A stretch of DNA of 64,000 nt, taken from NCBI GenBank assembly GCA_029224185.1, contig CM055211.1:120001-184000 (forward strand), read 5' to 3'. This document shows positions 1-11,829 of this stretch, piece after piece. Numbering within the stretch: position 1 is the stretch's first letter; each line of letters opens with the position of its first letter. The notes under the pieces were generated by a model that was not told where the DNA came from, did no database searches, and worked only from the letters and a program-made list of their open reading frames with translations. The DNA comes from Karalla daura (lineage: Eukaryota; Chordata; Actinopteri; Chaetodontiformes; Leiognathidae). The position numbers and the translations under genes are program-made.

Positions 1-329
1 CAACAACAATAACAATAATAATAATAATGTGTATCTTCCACAATGATGGTTTTACATCTTTATTCACCAAAGTGCAAAATGAAAAAACATAAATCTTCCA
101 CACATTCTGTTCTCTCACACACGGCCTCACTCCCTCTGCCACATCTGTTCCTCTTAAAGAAACATTCCTATCTGTCACACCAAAATGATTAACATCAAAA
201 CAAATTATCAGTCTGCGTGAATGATAATACATAATAATGCTAATTTCAACAATTTGTATACATTTTTGATGTAAATAAATGAATCCACTATGAAACACAA
301 AGTATATTATCCATAACATACTTAAATTA
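1..329. other. AT-rich non-coding stretch
   Basis: The first 30 bases are a small CAA/AAT simple repeat. The rest is AT-rich sequence in which I see no exon, RNA gene or recognisable transposon. It is probably intron of the muscarinic receptor gene whose last exon lies at 2203. Confidence 0.4.
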
Positions 330-337
330 CTATAAAC

Positions 338-539
338 CATGGGTCCTCAAACTATTCCACAAAGGGCAGAGTGCCTGCAGCTTTTAGTTCCAATCTGTCA
401 AGAGTACACAGTTTGAACAATCAGCTGTCTGAAGGCTGAGATCAGTTAACTGAAAGAGTCAAGTCAGGTCTGTTGCTGCTTGGTTAGAACAGAATTCTTC
501 AGCCACATGGCCCTTTGTGGAATAGTTTGAGGACCCCTG
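338..539. mobile_element. hAT-type MITE with 8-bp target duplication
   Basis: A 202-bp element has near-perfect terminal inverted repeats of about 30 bp. The left end begins CATGGGTCCTCAAACTATTC and the right end reads CAGGGGTCCTCAAACTATTC when reversed. It is flanked by ctataaac (330-337) and ctatgaac (540-547), an 8-bp duplication with one mismatch. The 8-bp duplication and CAGGGG-like ends are hallmarks of non-autonomous hAT elements. It has no coding capacity. Confidence 0.85.
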
Positions 540-589
540 CTATGAACTGTTTTATCAGTCACATGGCACCTACAACTGGCTAAGTCACA

Positions 590-945
590 TTGTTGTTGGA
601 TCCAGGACTCCATCCCTCACTACAGCTCTGCCTGCTGCACTGTTTTTACTCTGGATTCATTTGACCTCCAGGATCTAAACTGTTCGCCATCAAGCCATGT
701 ATCTCTGTATACCGTCTTGCTTCTGTCCTCCTGTCTTTCCTGGGTGAGGATCCCCTCCTCTGTCTCTCAGCGTGAGGTTTCTTCGCTTTTTTTCCCCCCG
801 TTTTTCTTGGGAGTCATTCCTCGGTCTTTGCGACGGCAGGGGACGTTCACTATGTCATTTCTCTGTTATCACTCACTTTAGTGAAGCGTCTTGACATAGC
901 GTATGTTATGAACTGGCACTTGAAATAAATAAGGTTAAAGTTTAA
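590..945 (+). mobile_element. 3' tail of L2/CR1-type LINE
   Basis: This stretch resembles the 3' untranslated tail of teleost L2-like LINEs: a 'ctctgtctctcagcgtgagg' block, a T-rich tract, a 'cctcggtctttgcga' block, then 'tgttatgaactggcacttg' and a short AT tail. The second copy in the window, ending near 32790, shares the same closing words, which shows that this is a repeated 3' end. No reverse transcriptase part is attached, as expected of a 5'-truncated insertion. Confidence 0.65.
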
Positions 946-2202
946 GTATTTGTCCTGAGTTTGGGGATGAGATCGGGGGGTACTACCTCAACCAAATCAT
1001 TCCCAAAATTTACAAAATGGTTGATGTTGACATCAATTGTATTGGTTCTTGTTTATTTATGTACTTATTTACACATGGCCCCCATTATTTATCGCTTGTA
1101 CTGTGACAAACTTGTGTGAATAAAGTATTTTTCCATTATTTTCTATTATTCAAGGCAAATCAAAAATTCCCCAATTACTCAAGCTCATGTTTGTCACACT
1201 CACACTCACACCATTAATACAACCCACAGTGACAAGTATACTGCTATGCGCTTGATGTTAAAGGAAAAATTCAGGGACTGGGTGAGAACCATGGCCTCAA
1301 ACTTAGATGGGCAGATTCTCATTCCAACTCTTTTTGCACTCTAATCCCAATCCTAAAGCTACAGAATCATACCCAGCTAGTCTATTCAAACTTCATTGTG
1401 TTAGAATCAGGATTTGTGCTGGAAATCTGTGGAGTTTGCTGCTTGAAATTTGATTGCTTTATACTGGCTGGCCTCCCAGCTTGAATATGATGTGATGCGA
1501 TATGCTTGGGCACGGTACAATTGCACAGTATTAGCGCAGCCGCTGAGAAATGCTTGCCTCCTAAAGTCCAGATTCTGTGGCTTGTGTGAGTGAATAGCAA
1601 AGGGTTCAAGTTTGCCAGAGGAAGAGCTTGAATTTTTGGTCGAAATTTGGTTGATTCTTACTTAATAGCAGCCACGTTGTCAGGTTTGCTCACCACTGCG
1701 CTGCATATAAACTGCACACAGCCCTGGAGGGAGCCAGTAGCTACACTGAGGGCCGAGGAGATGTGGGGGCCCGACCTTCAGTCTTTTGGGGTGACTAGAC
1801 AGGACGTCCTTGTTCGACAATGGAATCAGAATTGCCAATTTCTTATTACCTACATAAACTTCCATTGTCAGTGTAAATGTTTTAGATCAATGTGATAATC
1901 GGAGCTCTCAAACCTGTCTGGGCCATTGTTGTGAGGAAATGACCAGGCTTTTGTTTTGAACCAAAACAGCTGCAGTTGCAGCTACAAGGTGAAACGATAA
2001 CACAAACAGCTTTTAATTCGTCGCAAAATAAGTTTTAATTCGCAGCAAACTGATCCTCTTCAACACTGAAAAAGAATGAGGAGCCACAACTACCCAGAGA
2101 GTTGAGGGGATTAACAATGTCTTGATTCTCCATGTACCATTCTCTCTTTGTTTTCTTATTTTATCCTTCCTCTCTGCCTTCTTTCCATTCTCTTTCCAAC
2201 AG
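946..2202 (+). other. Probable chrm4 intron
   Basis: No upstream receptor exon is present here. The segment ends in a long pyrimidine-rich tract (about 2130-2200) closing with 'ccaacag' at 2196-2202, a textbook splice acceptor. I see no other feature in it. Confidence 0.55.
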
Positions 2203-2448
2203 GTCACCAAGACTATATTTGCAATCCTGCTGGCTTTCATTTTGACATGGACACCATACAACGTTATGGTGTTGATCTCAACTTTCTGCCAGTCCTGCGT
2301 CCCCGACACTGTATGGGCGATTGGCTACTGGCTGTGTTACGTCAATTCCACCATCAACCCGGCTTGCTATGCACTGTGCAACGCCACGTTCAAAAAGACA
2401 TTCAAGAACCTGCTCCTGTGCCAGTATAAAAATATAGGCACAAGATGA
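2203..2448 (+). CDS. chrm4: Muscarinic acetylcholine receptor M4, terminal coding exon
   Basis: The exon encodes 81 residues and a TGA stop: transmembrane helices 6 and 7 and the short cytoplasmic tail of a muscarinic acetylcholine receptor, a Gi/o-coupled receptor of the plasma membrane. TM6 carries the TWTPYN motif (residues 15-20), including the conserved W, Y and N of the acetylcholine pocket. Residues 29-32 are the two-cysteine extracellular loop CQSC. TM7 has the pocket tyrosines Y42 and Y46 and the NPACY form of NPxxY (52-56). M4 is favoured over M2 by TWTPYN, QSC, DTVW, CYVNST and LLLCQY. The exon starts after a strong acceptor at the REKK/VT position just before TM6, so the rest of the receptor lies upstream of the window. 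An ATG at 2122 lies inside the pyrimidine tract and is not a start. The odd point is the intron, since mammalian muscarinic coding regions lie on a single exon. Confidence 0.93.
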   Translation, partial: VTKTIFAILLAFILTWTPYNVMVLISTFCQSCVPDTVWAIGYWLCYVNSTINPACYALCNATFKKTFKNLLLCQYKNIGTR

Positions 2449-3340
2449 AATGAAACGAAGATGGAGGGATGCGGAAACGGGGATGGACCATGGGTAAGGG
2501 GTAACACTGCCAGAACACAGGAGAAACGTTGTCTCAAGGTGAGTCACAGAGGGCTGAGGGAACTGGTTGACTGGATGGCTCTAATCAGTCTATTTAGTCG
2601 TCGGAAGAGATCTCCAGTGTATCTGATTTACTTTGTAAATGAATGCCAGTCATTCCAAAGAGAGAATTCTGAGTATAAACCAAGGATTTATTGACCTGTC
2701 CCAATTCCCAATTTCAGGACGTACAAGAGAATAAATGCAAGTTACATACATCACACAAGTTTTGCAAAGACCTGATGGACAGATGTTAGAATGAATGATG
2801 TATAGATGATGCAAAGTGTGTATTGATGGAGACTTGGGGTAACAGTCTGAGGAGGAGTAGGATGGAAAGATGTGGACAGTGCAGCCAATGCAGTATTCAA
2901 TACAGAGGGAGACTGAACGAATTCCCATGTGTTGTCATAGATCTTGAAAGGCACATTTTTCTTAGTACTTCTCTTAGTCCTCAGGCGGTAACTTTTATAC
3001 ACCACATAGTAATGTAGTGAGTTTCCAAAACGGTGGCCTGCTAAAAAATTATCTGTTGACATGACATGAACAATGAAATATGCACATAAGTTACATGACT
3101 TAAATTCCAGAAAGGGGGTAATGGAATTGAATAGTGCAACCTCTGTGAAATGACTCTACATTTGAATGTTTCCTTTCAACTGGGCACTTCCTTACCACCA
3201 TCCTGTTGTTAATGGCGTTAATGGTGTATCGACGTTTTTCCAATCCTAGCACTGTTTGGACTTACAGCAATTTACATCAGGACAGTTGAGTGAGAGAGAC
3301 GACATTCGGGAGAGCAATTTATATATGATAATGCGTGAAC
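2449..3340 (+). other. chrm4 3' UTR candidate and unassigned sequence
   Basis: Sequence after the receptor stop has no further coding sense. An AATAAA at 2730-2735 is a possible polyadenylation signal but the downstream GU-rich context is weak, so the true 3' end may lie elsewhere. Beyond it I see nothing recognisable. Confidence 0.3.
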
Positions 3341-3349
3341 ACATTTATG

Positions 3350-3510
3350 CATTTGGGATTAAGGGCCTTGCTGAAGAGTGCACAGTGTTGGTGGCAAGGG
3401 TGGGAACGGGTGGCTCATTTTGACCTCCCCCACCCAGATTTCCTGCTGGTTCAGGGATTTGAACTGGCAACCTTCTGATTGCAACCTCGACCACAAGGCC
3501 GCCACCGGCC
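3350..3510 (-). mobile_element. tRNA-derived SINE fragment
   Basis: Read on the minus strand, this has a degenerate RNA polymerase III A box (tggcggccttgtggtcgag) followed by a B-box-like gttcaaatcc (plus-strand ggatttgaac, 3455-3464), then 'agcaaggcccttaa', a phrase common in teleost tRNA-type SINEs. It cannot form a proper tRNA cloverleaf, so it is a repeat and not a tRNA gene. Confidence 0.6.
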
Positions 3511-4034
3511 ACCTTCTCAAAGTGAATGAGAAACTCCCTCCCTTCTGCTTTGCTTACGCAACGAATGGGTGATTTTGAGCTGCGACTTAGTCCATACTGT
3601 GCTCTAGACAAGACCCAGAAATGGCTCTAGAATCTTTTTTTTTTCCTTTTTAAACTCTGTCCAAAAGACAACAAAACATCACACTGTGTTTTCATAGCCG
3701 TGATTGGCATTTCTTGCCTTGGTCCCAAATTACCTATGAAGCTGGTTAAGGTCATAATTAGTCATTAGTCAATGATAGATCGGGGACTAATGACTACAAG
3801 ACCTGCAGCGTGATCATTCCCCCGACTAAGACACAGTCAGGGGAATGGACACTGCTACACACTAAGACACTGCTACAGTTTATTGGCCATCAACACATCT
3901 GCAATCCGCCTATTACCTCCTTGTAACTCCAGCATGGTACAAACAATAAATGTAGTCTTTCATTTATCAAGAGAAATGCTGAGCATGTATTCAGCACGCC
4001 GTAATAGTGAATGCAAATTAACTGTGTGTACAGC

Positions 4035-4455
4035 TTAAAGGGGACATATTGTGGTTTTCAATATTTCCTAACATATTTAAAGTGTTATAATCGTGTCCCT
4101 GGTGATAACATGAGCATAATGAGTCCAGCTGTGACCCACCGATGGGATTTCACCAGCTTTTCAGTCTTCCTGAATGAGATGTAACATCTCCACGAGATCT
4201 GTCCAAAATGTCAGGTATCGCGTCCAATTAGGGTGGACCAAAACGAGTCCAAAAGCCCCACCCCCAACTGGCATCTCATCCCTGCTCCCACACCAAAGAA
4301 ACAAGGCCCACGACTGCTGCTGGCCCTTGCTCTCACTCTCTCTCTCTTTCGCTCCACGAGAGAGAAAAAGACCCACATACGTTATACAGAACTACTCTGT
4401 GGGTGTTAAAATTGTGAAAAAAAAGCATAAAACATGCACAATATGTCCCCTTTAA
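4035..4455. mobile_element. MITE with TTAA target duplication
   Basis: TTAA at 4035-4038 is followed by AGGGGACATATTGTG, and the mirror CACAATATGTCCCCT ends at 4451 followed by TTAA (4452-4455). The terminal inverted repeats are exact over at least 15 bp. TTAA duplication is the signature of piggyBac-type transposition, although the ends are not classic piggyBac. There is no coding capacity. A decayed relative starts with TTAA at 61166. Confidence 0.8.
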
Positions 4456-4682
4456 TTTGATAGGACTGGGAGGAGTACATTGTCATGGTTTAGTGGTGCA
4501 CATGGACCCAGAAGCGAATTGGTAACACACCAGGGAGTTGTTGTGTGTTGTTAATAAGAACATCCCAGTGATTAGTGTTATTTTACTTTCAAGATATATT
4601 TTGGGCAGTTTTACCTTAATTGAGATAGCGTAGCTAAGCAAATTTGGACAGGTAGAGGGGATTACGCACAGCAAGACCACAG

Positions 4683-4763
4683 TTGGATTGAACCAGGGTC
4701 ACTGCAGTTCAGTTCGACAGAGCCTGTACGTTGAGTGTCTGCTTTACCCACTGTCCCACCAGC
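4683..4763 (-). mobile_element. tRNA-like SINE head
   Basis: On the minus strand the sequence reads from an A-box-like 'ggtgggacagtgggtaaagc' to a perfect B box 'ggttcaatcc' (plus-strand 4685-4694). It is the tRNA-related head of a SINE. The spacing is too long and the pairing too poor for a functional tRNA. Confidence 0.55.
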
Positions 4764-4954
4764 ACACAGATCAATGCTATTTTATTTTTCTAACCTGACA
4801 TGCGAACTGAAAGCCTTTGTCGTGCCAAGCAGATTTTCTTCCATGTGATATGGTTTGACATTCTTCTGTCATTAAGAAAAGCCCTCTTTTATAAATGTTT
4901 ATCACTAGATTCTTCTACAGGCTGAATAGAGGAAACACAGCCTGAAGATTGTGC

Positions 4955-5158
4955 TTTCGCGTCCCAGCCATTTTTGCCCAGGGTACTCTGTTTCCCCCCC
5001 ACAGTCCAAAAACATGGATTTGGGTCAACTGAAGTCTTTAAATTGACCCTAAGTGTGAATGAGAGAATGAATGGTGCGTGCGCCCTACGTGAGAAGGAGA
5101 TGGGTACCAGCAGCACAAAAACACAAAGCGGGTAATGTGATAGATGGATGGATGTTTC
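4955..5158 (+). repeat. Teleost dispersed repeat body
   Basis: The words 'acagtccaaaaacatg', 'aaattgaccctaagtgtgaa' and the closing 'gatagatggatgg' belong to a repeat body that usually follows a tRNA-like head in fish genomes. Related pieces are seen in this window at about 58900-59130, 32930-33060 and 44490-44600. Confidence 0.55.
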
Positions 5159-5159
5159 C

Positions 5160-8100
5160 AATGACTTAACAACAGAAATGTAGAGTTAGCTGCAACACTC
5201 CACAATGGTTATAGCAATGATCATAACAACTAGAGCCACAAATGGGGAGATACGGGTATGGAGAACAAAATGAGGAAGTCTGCACGAGCTGTCTTGGAAT
5301 GAGCTCCAGTCATTAAGTTGCAGCTAAGCCAGTCATATGTGGGTGCATGCCCTCAGAGCCATATGCACTTTTATTCTTCAATTGCTATAGTCCCGTCTAA
5401 CAATTTAAGATTCCCATGCATTTTTTTTTCCTTGAATGGAACAAATGCTTTAGATTAAAGTAAAATTCTAATAGAGATCATGAAAAAAATAAGATTAAAA
5501 AAAAGGCTAGAACCGCATTACAGTGAAAGTCAGTGTCTATCCCATAATCTGGCTTGTGAGTCTGGTAGTCCATTAGGCTCATTAAGATCTGAAACGTATG
5601 GATATTGCCGTCACACTGGAGAGGACATAGGAAATAAACTCTCTCTGTAGTTATAATCTCTGCGATAGGCCATATGTTATTCATGCTTATGAGCCACTTG
5701 GTGCAGATTGGAATGTAGGTTACTACAGCTCCGTCTGAACCTTAATTGGCAGTAAGCCTGACGCAGAAACAGCATGTGATATCGGCACAGTTCTATCTGT
5801 ACCGATGTTCTTCTGAAGTATTCTATTTCTAAGTGCAACTATCCACCATTGGCTAGTTACTTTCATCTATGTCTGTATTATCAGTGCTCTCCAAATAAAT
5901 ATGAAACGTGGTTTTGGACTTAGCGTAAATTTATGGCCCTCAGGTTTGGTTGAAGCGCCTTAGCTCAGAATAAGCAGTGGACAATCCAAATATCACAAAT
6001 GATTGGGCATGGAAAGTAGTTGAACATTGTTTACTTGAATCCCTCAGAGAGCCTTACTATAAAACGTGAGGTTTGATAATTCATAGTAGTTGTAAGATGA
6101 AATAGTTATTTTTTCGAGAATATCTAGCATATGCTGTGAGTGTGTTCCTTACTATTTCCTATGCAACTGATGCCAAGTGGTGAGGCAGTGTTGCTGCCAG
6201 CGGTGGTGTTCGCCCTCCGGTTCCGTACACCAGGTTTGTAGCTTTTCCAAATTTAGATTGCCCTCAAACTGTGGCACGCGTGAAGACCTCGGACGTAACC
6301 AGACTCTAGTTCCTGTTTTCTATAATTCCAATTTTATGTTTGGCAATAACCTAACCAAAGCGTCAACAAAGGAGAACATACTTCTTAATGAAATGGGGAG
6401 GGAAACGGCACAGAAATGACAAATGAAAGATTCCAACAAAAAAAAAAGAATATTCAGATAATCTGACTACGCATTTACCTTAGCCGTCTACTCTCACGTG
6501 TTGAATTTTAGATCTTCACTTCTTGTCAAATCAAATTTCAAACAAATTTCACTTTTCACCCTTGGGACGTCTCTGCTTGAACAGAACCCACATTGAAATG
6601 TTTGTGACGAGAGGCGCGTTAAGGGGATGGAGAGCGTAGTTAGAGGAAGTGTAGAGAGAAAATGTGGATATCTGCAAAGTGCAAGAGGGAGAGAAAACTG
6701 AGTGGGAAAGAGGGAATTAGGGAAAAGAAATGATGAGCTTGTGAAAGAAAAGTAGGGCATGACTGAAGAACAGACATCGCTCCTTCAGTTCTGCTCTCCA
6801 TCCCTGATGCTGGAGCTGGAGGAGTGACTTAACTTCACGATGAAGATACAATAATTAACCTACAGAATAATCTCACTGACATGAATGATTACGTATTGAT
6901 AACACTTTTAATAGATTATGAGTTATAGAGGGGCCCAAGGTGTATCCCCATACCTTTTGAAACCTTTCTCCCCAAACTCAAACTGTAAAATCCTATAATA
7001 TTTTGAATTTACATATATACAAATGATAAAAAAAAGATTAAAAAAGATATCACAATTGTATTGATTGTATTAACATAGAGCAACACAACACAAAATAATA
7101 TAAACAAAAATATAAACAAAATAATAACACAAAGTAATTAACTAAAATGCACAGACCTGACCACTGACATACAGACTATGCAGACCACATGGGATTCAGA
7201 AGGGGTTTCACTCATGGGGACAATAATAAAAGATAGGAGTTAGTTGATCATTTGTGTAACGGATGAGGCAACTTCAGGTCACAGCACCATGCGTTGTGTG
7301 TACTCAGACCTGACAAGGATTTGCACAAACTGTGGCCATCCCATCTGAAAAGTGAAACTCACAGAAGGCCTCTCGGCAGGGTCTGTATCCGCCTCTGAAT
7401 GTGACTGCACCGGCTTAGTGTGGCTCAGCAGCTTGTCAGGACCCAGCCAGGCATCTATTGCTCATTCCCGAGAGGGGGAAAAAAAAAAGGTGGATGTGAG
7501 AAGAAAATCATGACATCCTGTTAATCCACCCTGGGACTGAGGAGGAGTTTTCTCGCAAAGTCTTCAGATGTATGCGTATTTGGGCTTGATAAATAAGCGG
7601 AATCCTGTTCATCGCCATCCTTAATCCATCAAGGTATAACATTGCAAGAATCTGCAATTGGGGTTACAATCCGACATTTTCAAGTAAAAATGCGAAGATC
7701 TCTGGATGTCATTGATCTAGAAGAGGCCTTTATATGTTTTCTTACAGTTTCATTTCTTTTGTCAGTGTCAATGATACAATCAAATGACATCACATACTAT
7801 CATAATCATGTTACGATGGCCAAAATTACACAAAATAATTGGTTAGTGTGGTTGTCACTATATAATAAAGAAAAAGTTAATGTATATGGGTTTGGGGAAA
7901 ATATATATACTTGTACAGAATATATATATATATATATTTATCAAATCAAGTACCAGTAACAGTCATCAGAGACAACAGGCAGGACCCATTTCCTAACATG
8001 AAGTTGAAGGGAACCAACTCTTTCATTGTTACGTCCCCAGTATAGGAGATTTGGGTTGGAACATGATCTGAGCTCCCCTCGCTTCTCTCGTCCCCAAGAA

Positions 8101-8955
8101 GGTGGCCGAGTCGACATTCATTTACCTTTGAGTGGCTTTTATTTCAGGAGTGAGAACTAAAAATGCCCAAAATAACAAACAAAACCAAACTGAGGATCCC
8201 TAAACTTTCTACCACAAAAGAACAAACAAAAGACAGGATGCCACTCCAAACCCGAACCAAAAACAGGAGAAAAATATTCCAACACAAGTAAAGGGCTTCA
8301 CACTCCACAGCTGATTCAATTTTCAAACTAACTTAAATCCGAACACATGTCAAACACACGCACAGCCATGGTTGGGGATGAGGAAGGGAGAAAGAGGAAG
8401 AAGGCCGACGCCGGGTGGTTCAAATGTCTGCCATCCACCAATCCCCTTGCAGATCCCCAGTCACGTGGTCCTGCAACAAAGAACACACCTACACACACAC
8501 ACACTGACACTGATTGCAGATTATCACACTAACACACGCACATTCACAATAGCACGACAGGTCCTAGACCAATGGTTGTGACATTCATCCACTGGGGTGA
8601 ACTCCATACATAAGCACAGCCATGAATGAGCTAGGGTTAAGGGGTTGACTTTTTATGCGCTGGGAGTAAGAACGGGTTGGAGCCATGTGAAGCCCTCAGT
8701 GGAACTGCAATGGAAAGTAAGGGTCACAAATACCAAAAGAAAGCAACGAGCCCGTTGTTAATATGAGGGTACGATCTCTGTCGATCCTGACGTTTTTTAA
8801 AAAACCCGGCCTCCCTTTTTCTCATCCTTAAGTAAGGATGAGAAACTTCAGGTCACAGCACTAGTATGTTTTGCGTGTTCCCACTTGGCTGTGACAGTCT
8901 CTTTCTGGCAACACAACAGCTCCGTTGGTAGAGCAGGCACACACATGGTTCAGAG
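5160..8955. other. No recognisable gene
   Basis: This is non-coding AT-rich sequence with a short (TA)n at 7920-7936. Two stretches, 7258-7310 and 8820-8890, share the phrase 'aacttcaggtcacagcac' with similar flanks and are probably two pieces of one dispersed repeat. I see nothing else. Confidence 0.3.
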
Positions 8956-8973
8956 GTGATCAGCTTATATGCA

Positions 8974-8978
<5 letters not shown>

Positions 8979-9015
<37 letters not shown>
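8979..9015. repeat. (GA)n microsatellite
   Basis: An uninterrupted AG dinucleotide run follows a short GGGAG lead-in. Confidence 0.95.
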
Positions 9016-9017
<2 letters not shown>

Positions 9018-9199
9018 CCTCTACCTTTCTCAACTTATGCTCTCATGTATGGGAAAAGTGCATCTCCAGTCCCGTTGGGCGTGGCAATCAGGAGCTGATG
9101 AGCATTTAAAGGAACGGATGCTAAAAAGGAGCGTTCAGGGCAAGGTTGTGGAAATGGTGCACAGAGAACCCTGTTGTGTTTCGACTGACGTACTTTAAG

Positions 9200-11825
9200 A
9201 CATCAAGGAGCCATGCCAGACAATCAGAAACAAGCATGATATCATTCCTTTGATGAGTGATCCGTCTTTATTTATGTAGCCGTATACTGAAAAACGTACC
9301 CATAAAATGTACCCAGTTAAACTGAGATAATTTGCATCTACTTTTCTGGGAAAATGTTACTCCATATGTTGAGTATTATTTAACTGCGATGATAAAAGAG
9401 GATATATCAAATAAAATTGGGTAACATTTACCACCCATTTCTGGATATACTGATTTTGAGTTAATAATACCTAATAATTACCATTTAAAGTTACTTATCT
9501 AGGGAAGGTAAGATTTAGCCCACTACAAAAGACTTTCAGATGGTGACACTTTCAATATTTTTAATCAATGAAATGATCAAAAACAGAACAATACACTGCA
9601 ATACACCAAGGGATGTCCGGTCAGCAAGGTTATATATTTATTTACTTGCTTACCTCTAGTTTTTTCTTGTTTACTACCATGGTGTCTTTTGAGATGTATC
9701 TTACAATACTTTGATTTTTTGAATCGTGCATCTGACAAAGTATGAAGAACTAAAACCAGTACTAAAACTAATACAAACTAAACTAAAACTAAGCATCTGG
9801 AAAAAAGACGAAAACGAATAGTAACTAGCAAACCTGCTCTAAGAACTGATAATATCTAACTGAATTAGAAGCGAAAAAAAGTCAAGACTAATTAAAACTA
9901 AACTAATCCTGCCAGTTACATGCAGATGTCCTTGTATCCAAACCTTTGTTCTTCCTGTGCTTTACACAACAGTGACTCAATCAAATTTACTGTCCGTACT
10001 TTGCACTTGTACAACGGACAACCGCACCATTTTTAAGCGGCAATGACCCACCAAATGAAAAATAAAACACGTTAAAACGTAACACAACAGGTGTAATACA
10101 AAAAAATGTGATACAAGATCTTAAGGGATGAACCTGTTTTATAATTCCCTAGACTACCAACTTCAACTGCTGCAACTGGGTCACTGACTGGAAACTCGTG
10201 TTTTTTTCCTGTGCGTTTACCGGATCAAACATCCGGATGGGAATAGAACAGATGAACACCAACATGTTAAGTTTCTATGCTTGCTCTCACTTAGGAAGGA
10301 ACTGGTAACAACCGAGTTGTCCATCAGTGAGTCTTGGCTTCCGAAGGACAGAGACGAGAGGACATCGCCAAATCAGTAAACGTTTTTTGCTCACCATTAA
10401 TTGGCTATTTGAGGTTGAGAATTGATATCTCCTACCTGTGCCGTTGATGCGTATGTAGCTTTACCCAATCGAGAAAAAAAAAACACAGAAAATAAAAATA
10501 ATTAAACATGGACAAAAATGGCGTTTCTTCTTCGTTGAAACATAATCATACTTCTTTTAAACAAGATTTTGTATGCCTTTGTTATGGGATATTTTGTTTC
10601 GTCCCGTGAATTTCAAGTCAATGCTGTGCTCTTCTGATAGGATGGGCCAGCTGTCAATCATAATGGCACTGGCCCACGTTGGCCCTTATGGCGGACCCAC
10701 CAGCGTAGGCTGGTATCAGGGAGCCATGCTCATCCGGTGAGTCTGCAGCGTCTCGTCTTGCTTGGGTTGTGTTTTTTCATCCGAGCAGCCACCTCGACAT
10801 TGCAGTATTCGTACCTTGTCTCGTCCATCCAGCAATTCAACCAATCCAGTGATTGAGAGCATTGTGCAGCCAATCAAAGGTGGAGAGGGGTGGGCCTCTG
10901 GATCACACCCTCATGGGCTTTCCGTCCTGATGTACAGATAAAACTCCCACAGGAAATGATGTAAGCATTCATGCTAGGAGAGGGAGCCACAGCAGCTTAA
11001 CAGCAGAAGTTTAGAATGTTGCCTGCAGGCACTGAGGCTGATTGGTCCTGCTCTTTGTGCTCCCTGGCAGCTGTAGCTACTTCTAGCATGAACTGTCATG
11101 TTAGTGTTTCAGTTTGACAACAGTGCACATAATTCTAATCGAAGGGAAGATGGATGGTGTTCTCTGGACACAGTAGCCACTCCTTGCCACTTTACAACAG
11201 TTGACTTATTATTTATTAATATGTATTGCTTGTCTTCGTATTTTAGAGTGAAATTGTGACTGTCACGGCATGTGAGAATGGAAAAGCTGCATAATTCCAA
11301 GGCGACGCCCCGAAGAGAAAACATTTCCCTGTATCGTTGTTCAGCAATGGACGCTGGAGACTCAAGGCAGGAATGTTTCAAAAGCTTTTTGGTATTCACT
11401 GTGTCCTCTCCCCTGCAGCATCTCCCCATTCAGTCATAATTCCGCATCTTCCATCACATTACATTTTCATTTTATTTCGTTTGCTTTCATTCATCTTTTG
11501 TGATTTTTTTTTTTCATTTTCAAAAGCACCGTAGATCTTGGTTTTGTGAAACGATGTGATGCAGTAACTCATGCCTTGTTTTCAAAACATGCAACTGTGT
11601 CTATGATAATTTCAGAGGAACTGAACATGCAACACAGTTTCTTTTGGTCTCATACTCAAGGACACACTAGGCAGTTAAGGCAAGGCATTAGGGAGGCAGA
11701 AGGGCAGGTCTGGTGTCCAGGAATAGGCAGTAAAAATATGGCAGTTCCATATGTCTTGTACGGGAACCTGGGATTTCTCCTCTGAACCATAGCCGTCCCA
11801 GTCAAAGAGGTTCTGGTTGCCTTTC
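9200..11825. other. No recognisable gene
   Basis: The stretch is mostly AT-rich, with a somewhat more GC-rich interval at about 10600-11100. I find no exon chain, transposon terminus or RNA gene in it. Confidence 0.3.
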
Positions 11826-11829
11826 CCCT

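Noticed and set aside
2122..2202. ATG upstream of the chrm4 exon as a start codon
   Set aside because: The sequence is a polypyrimidine splice-acceptor tract, and the family requires TM1-TM5 before this exon.
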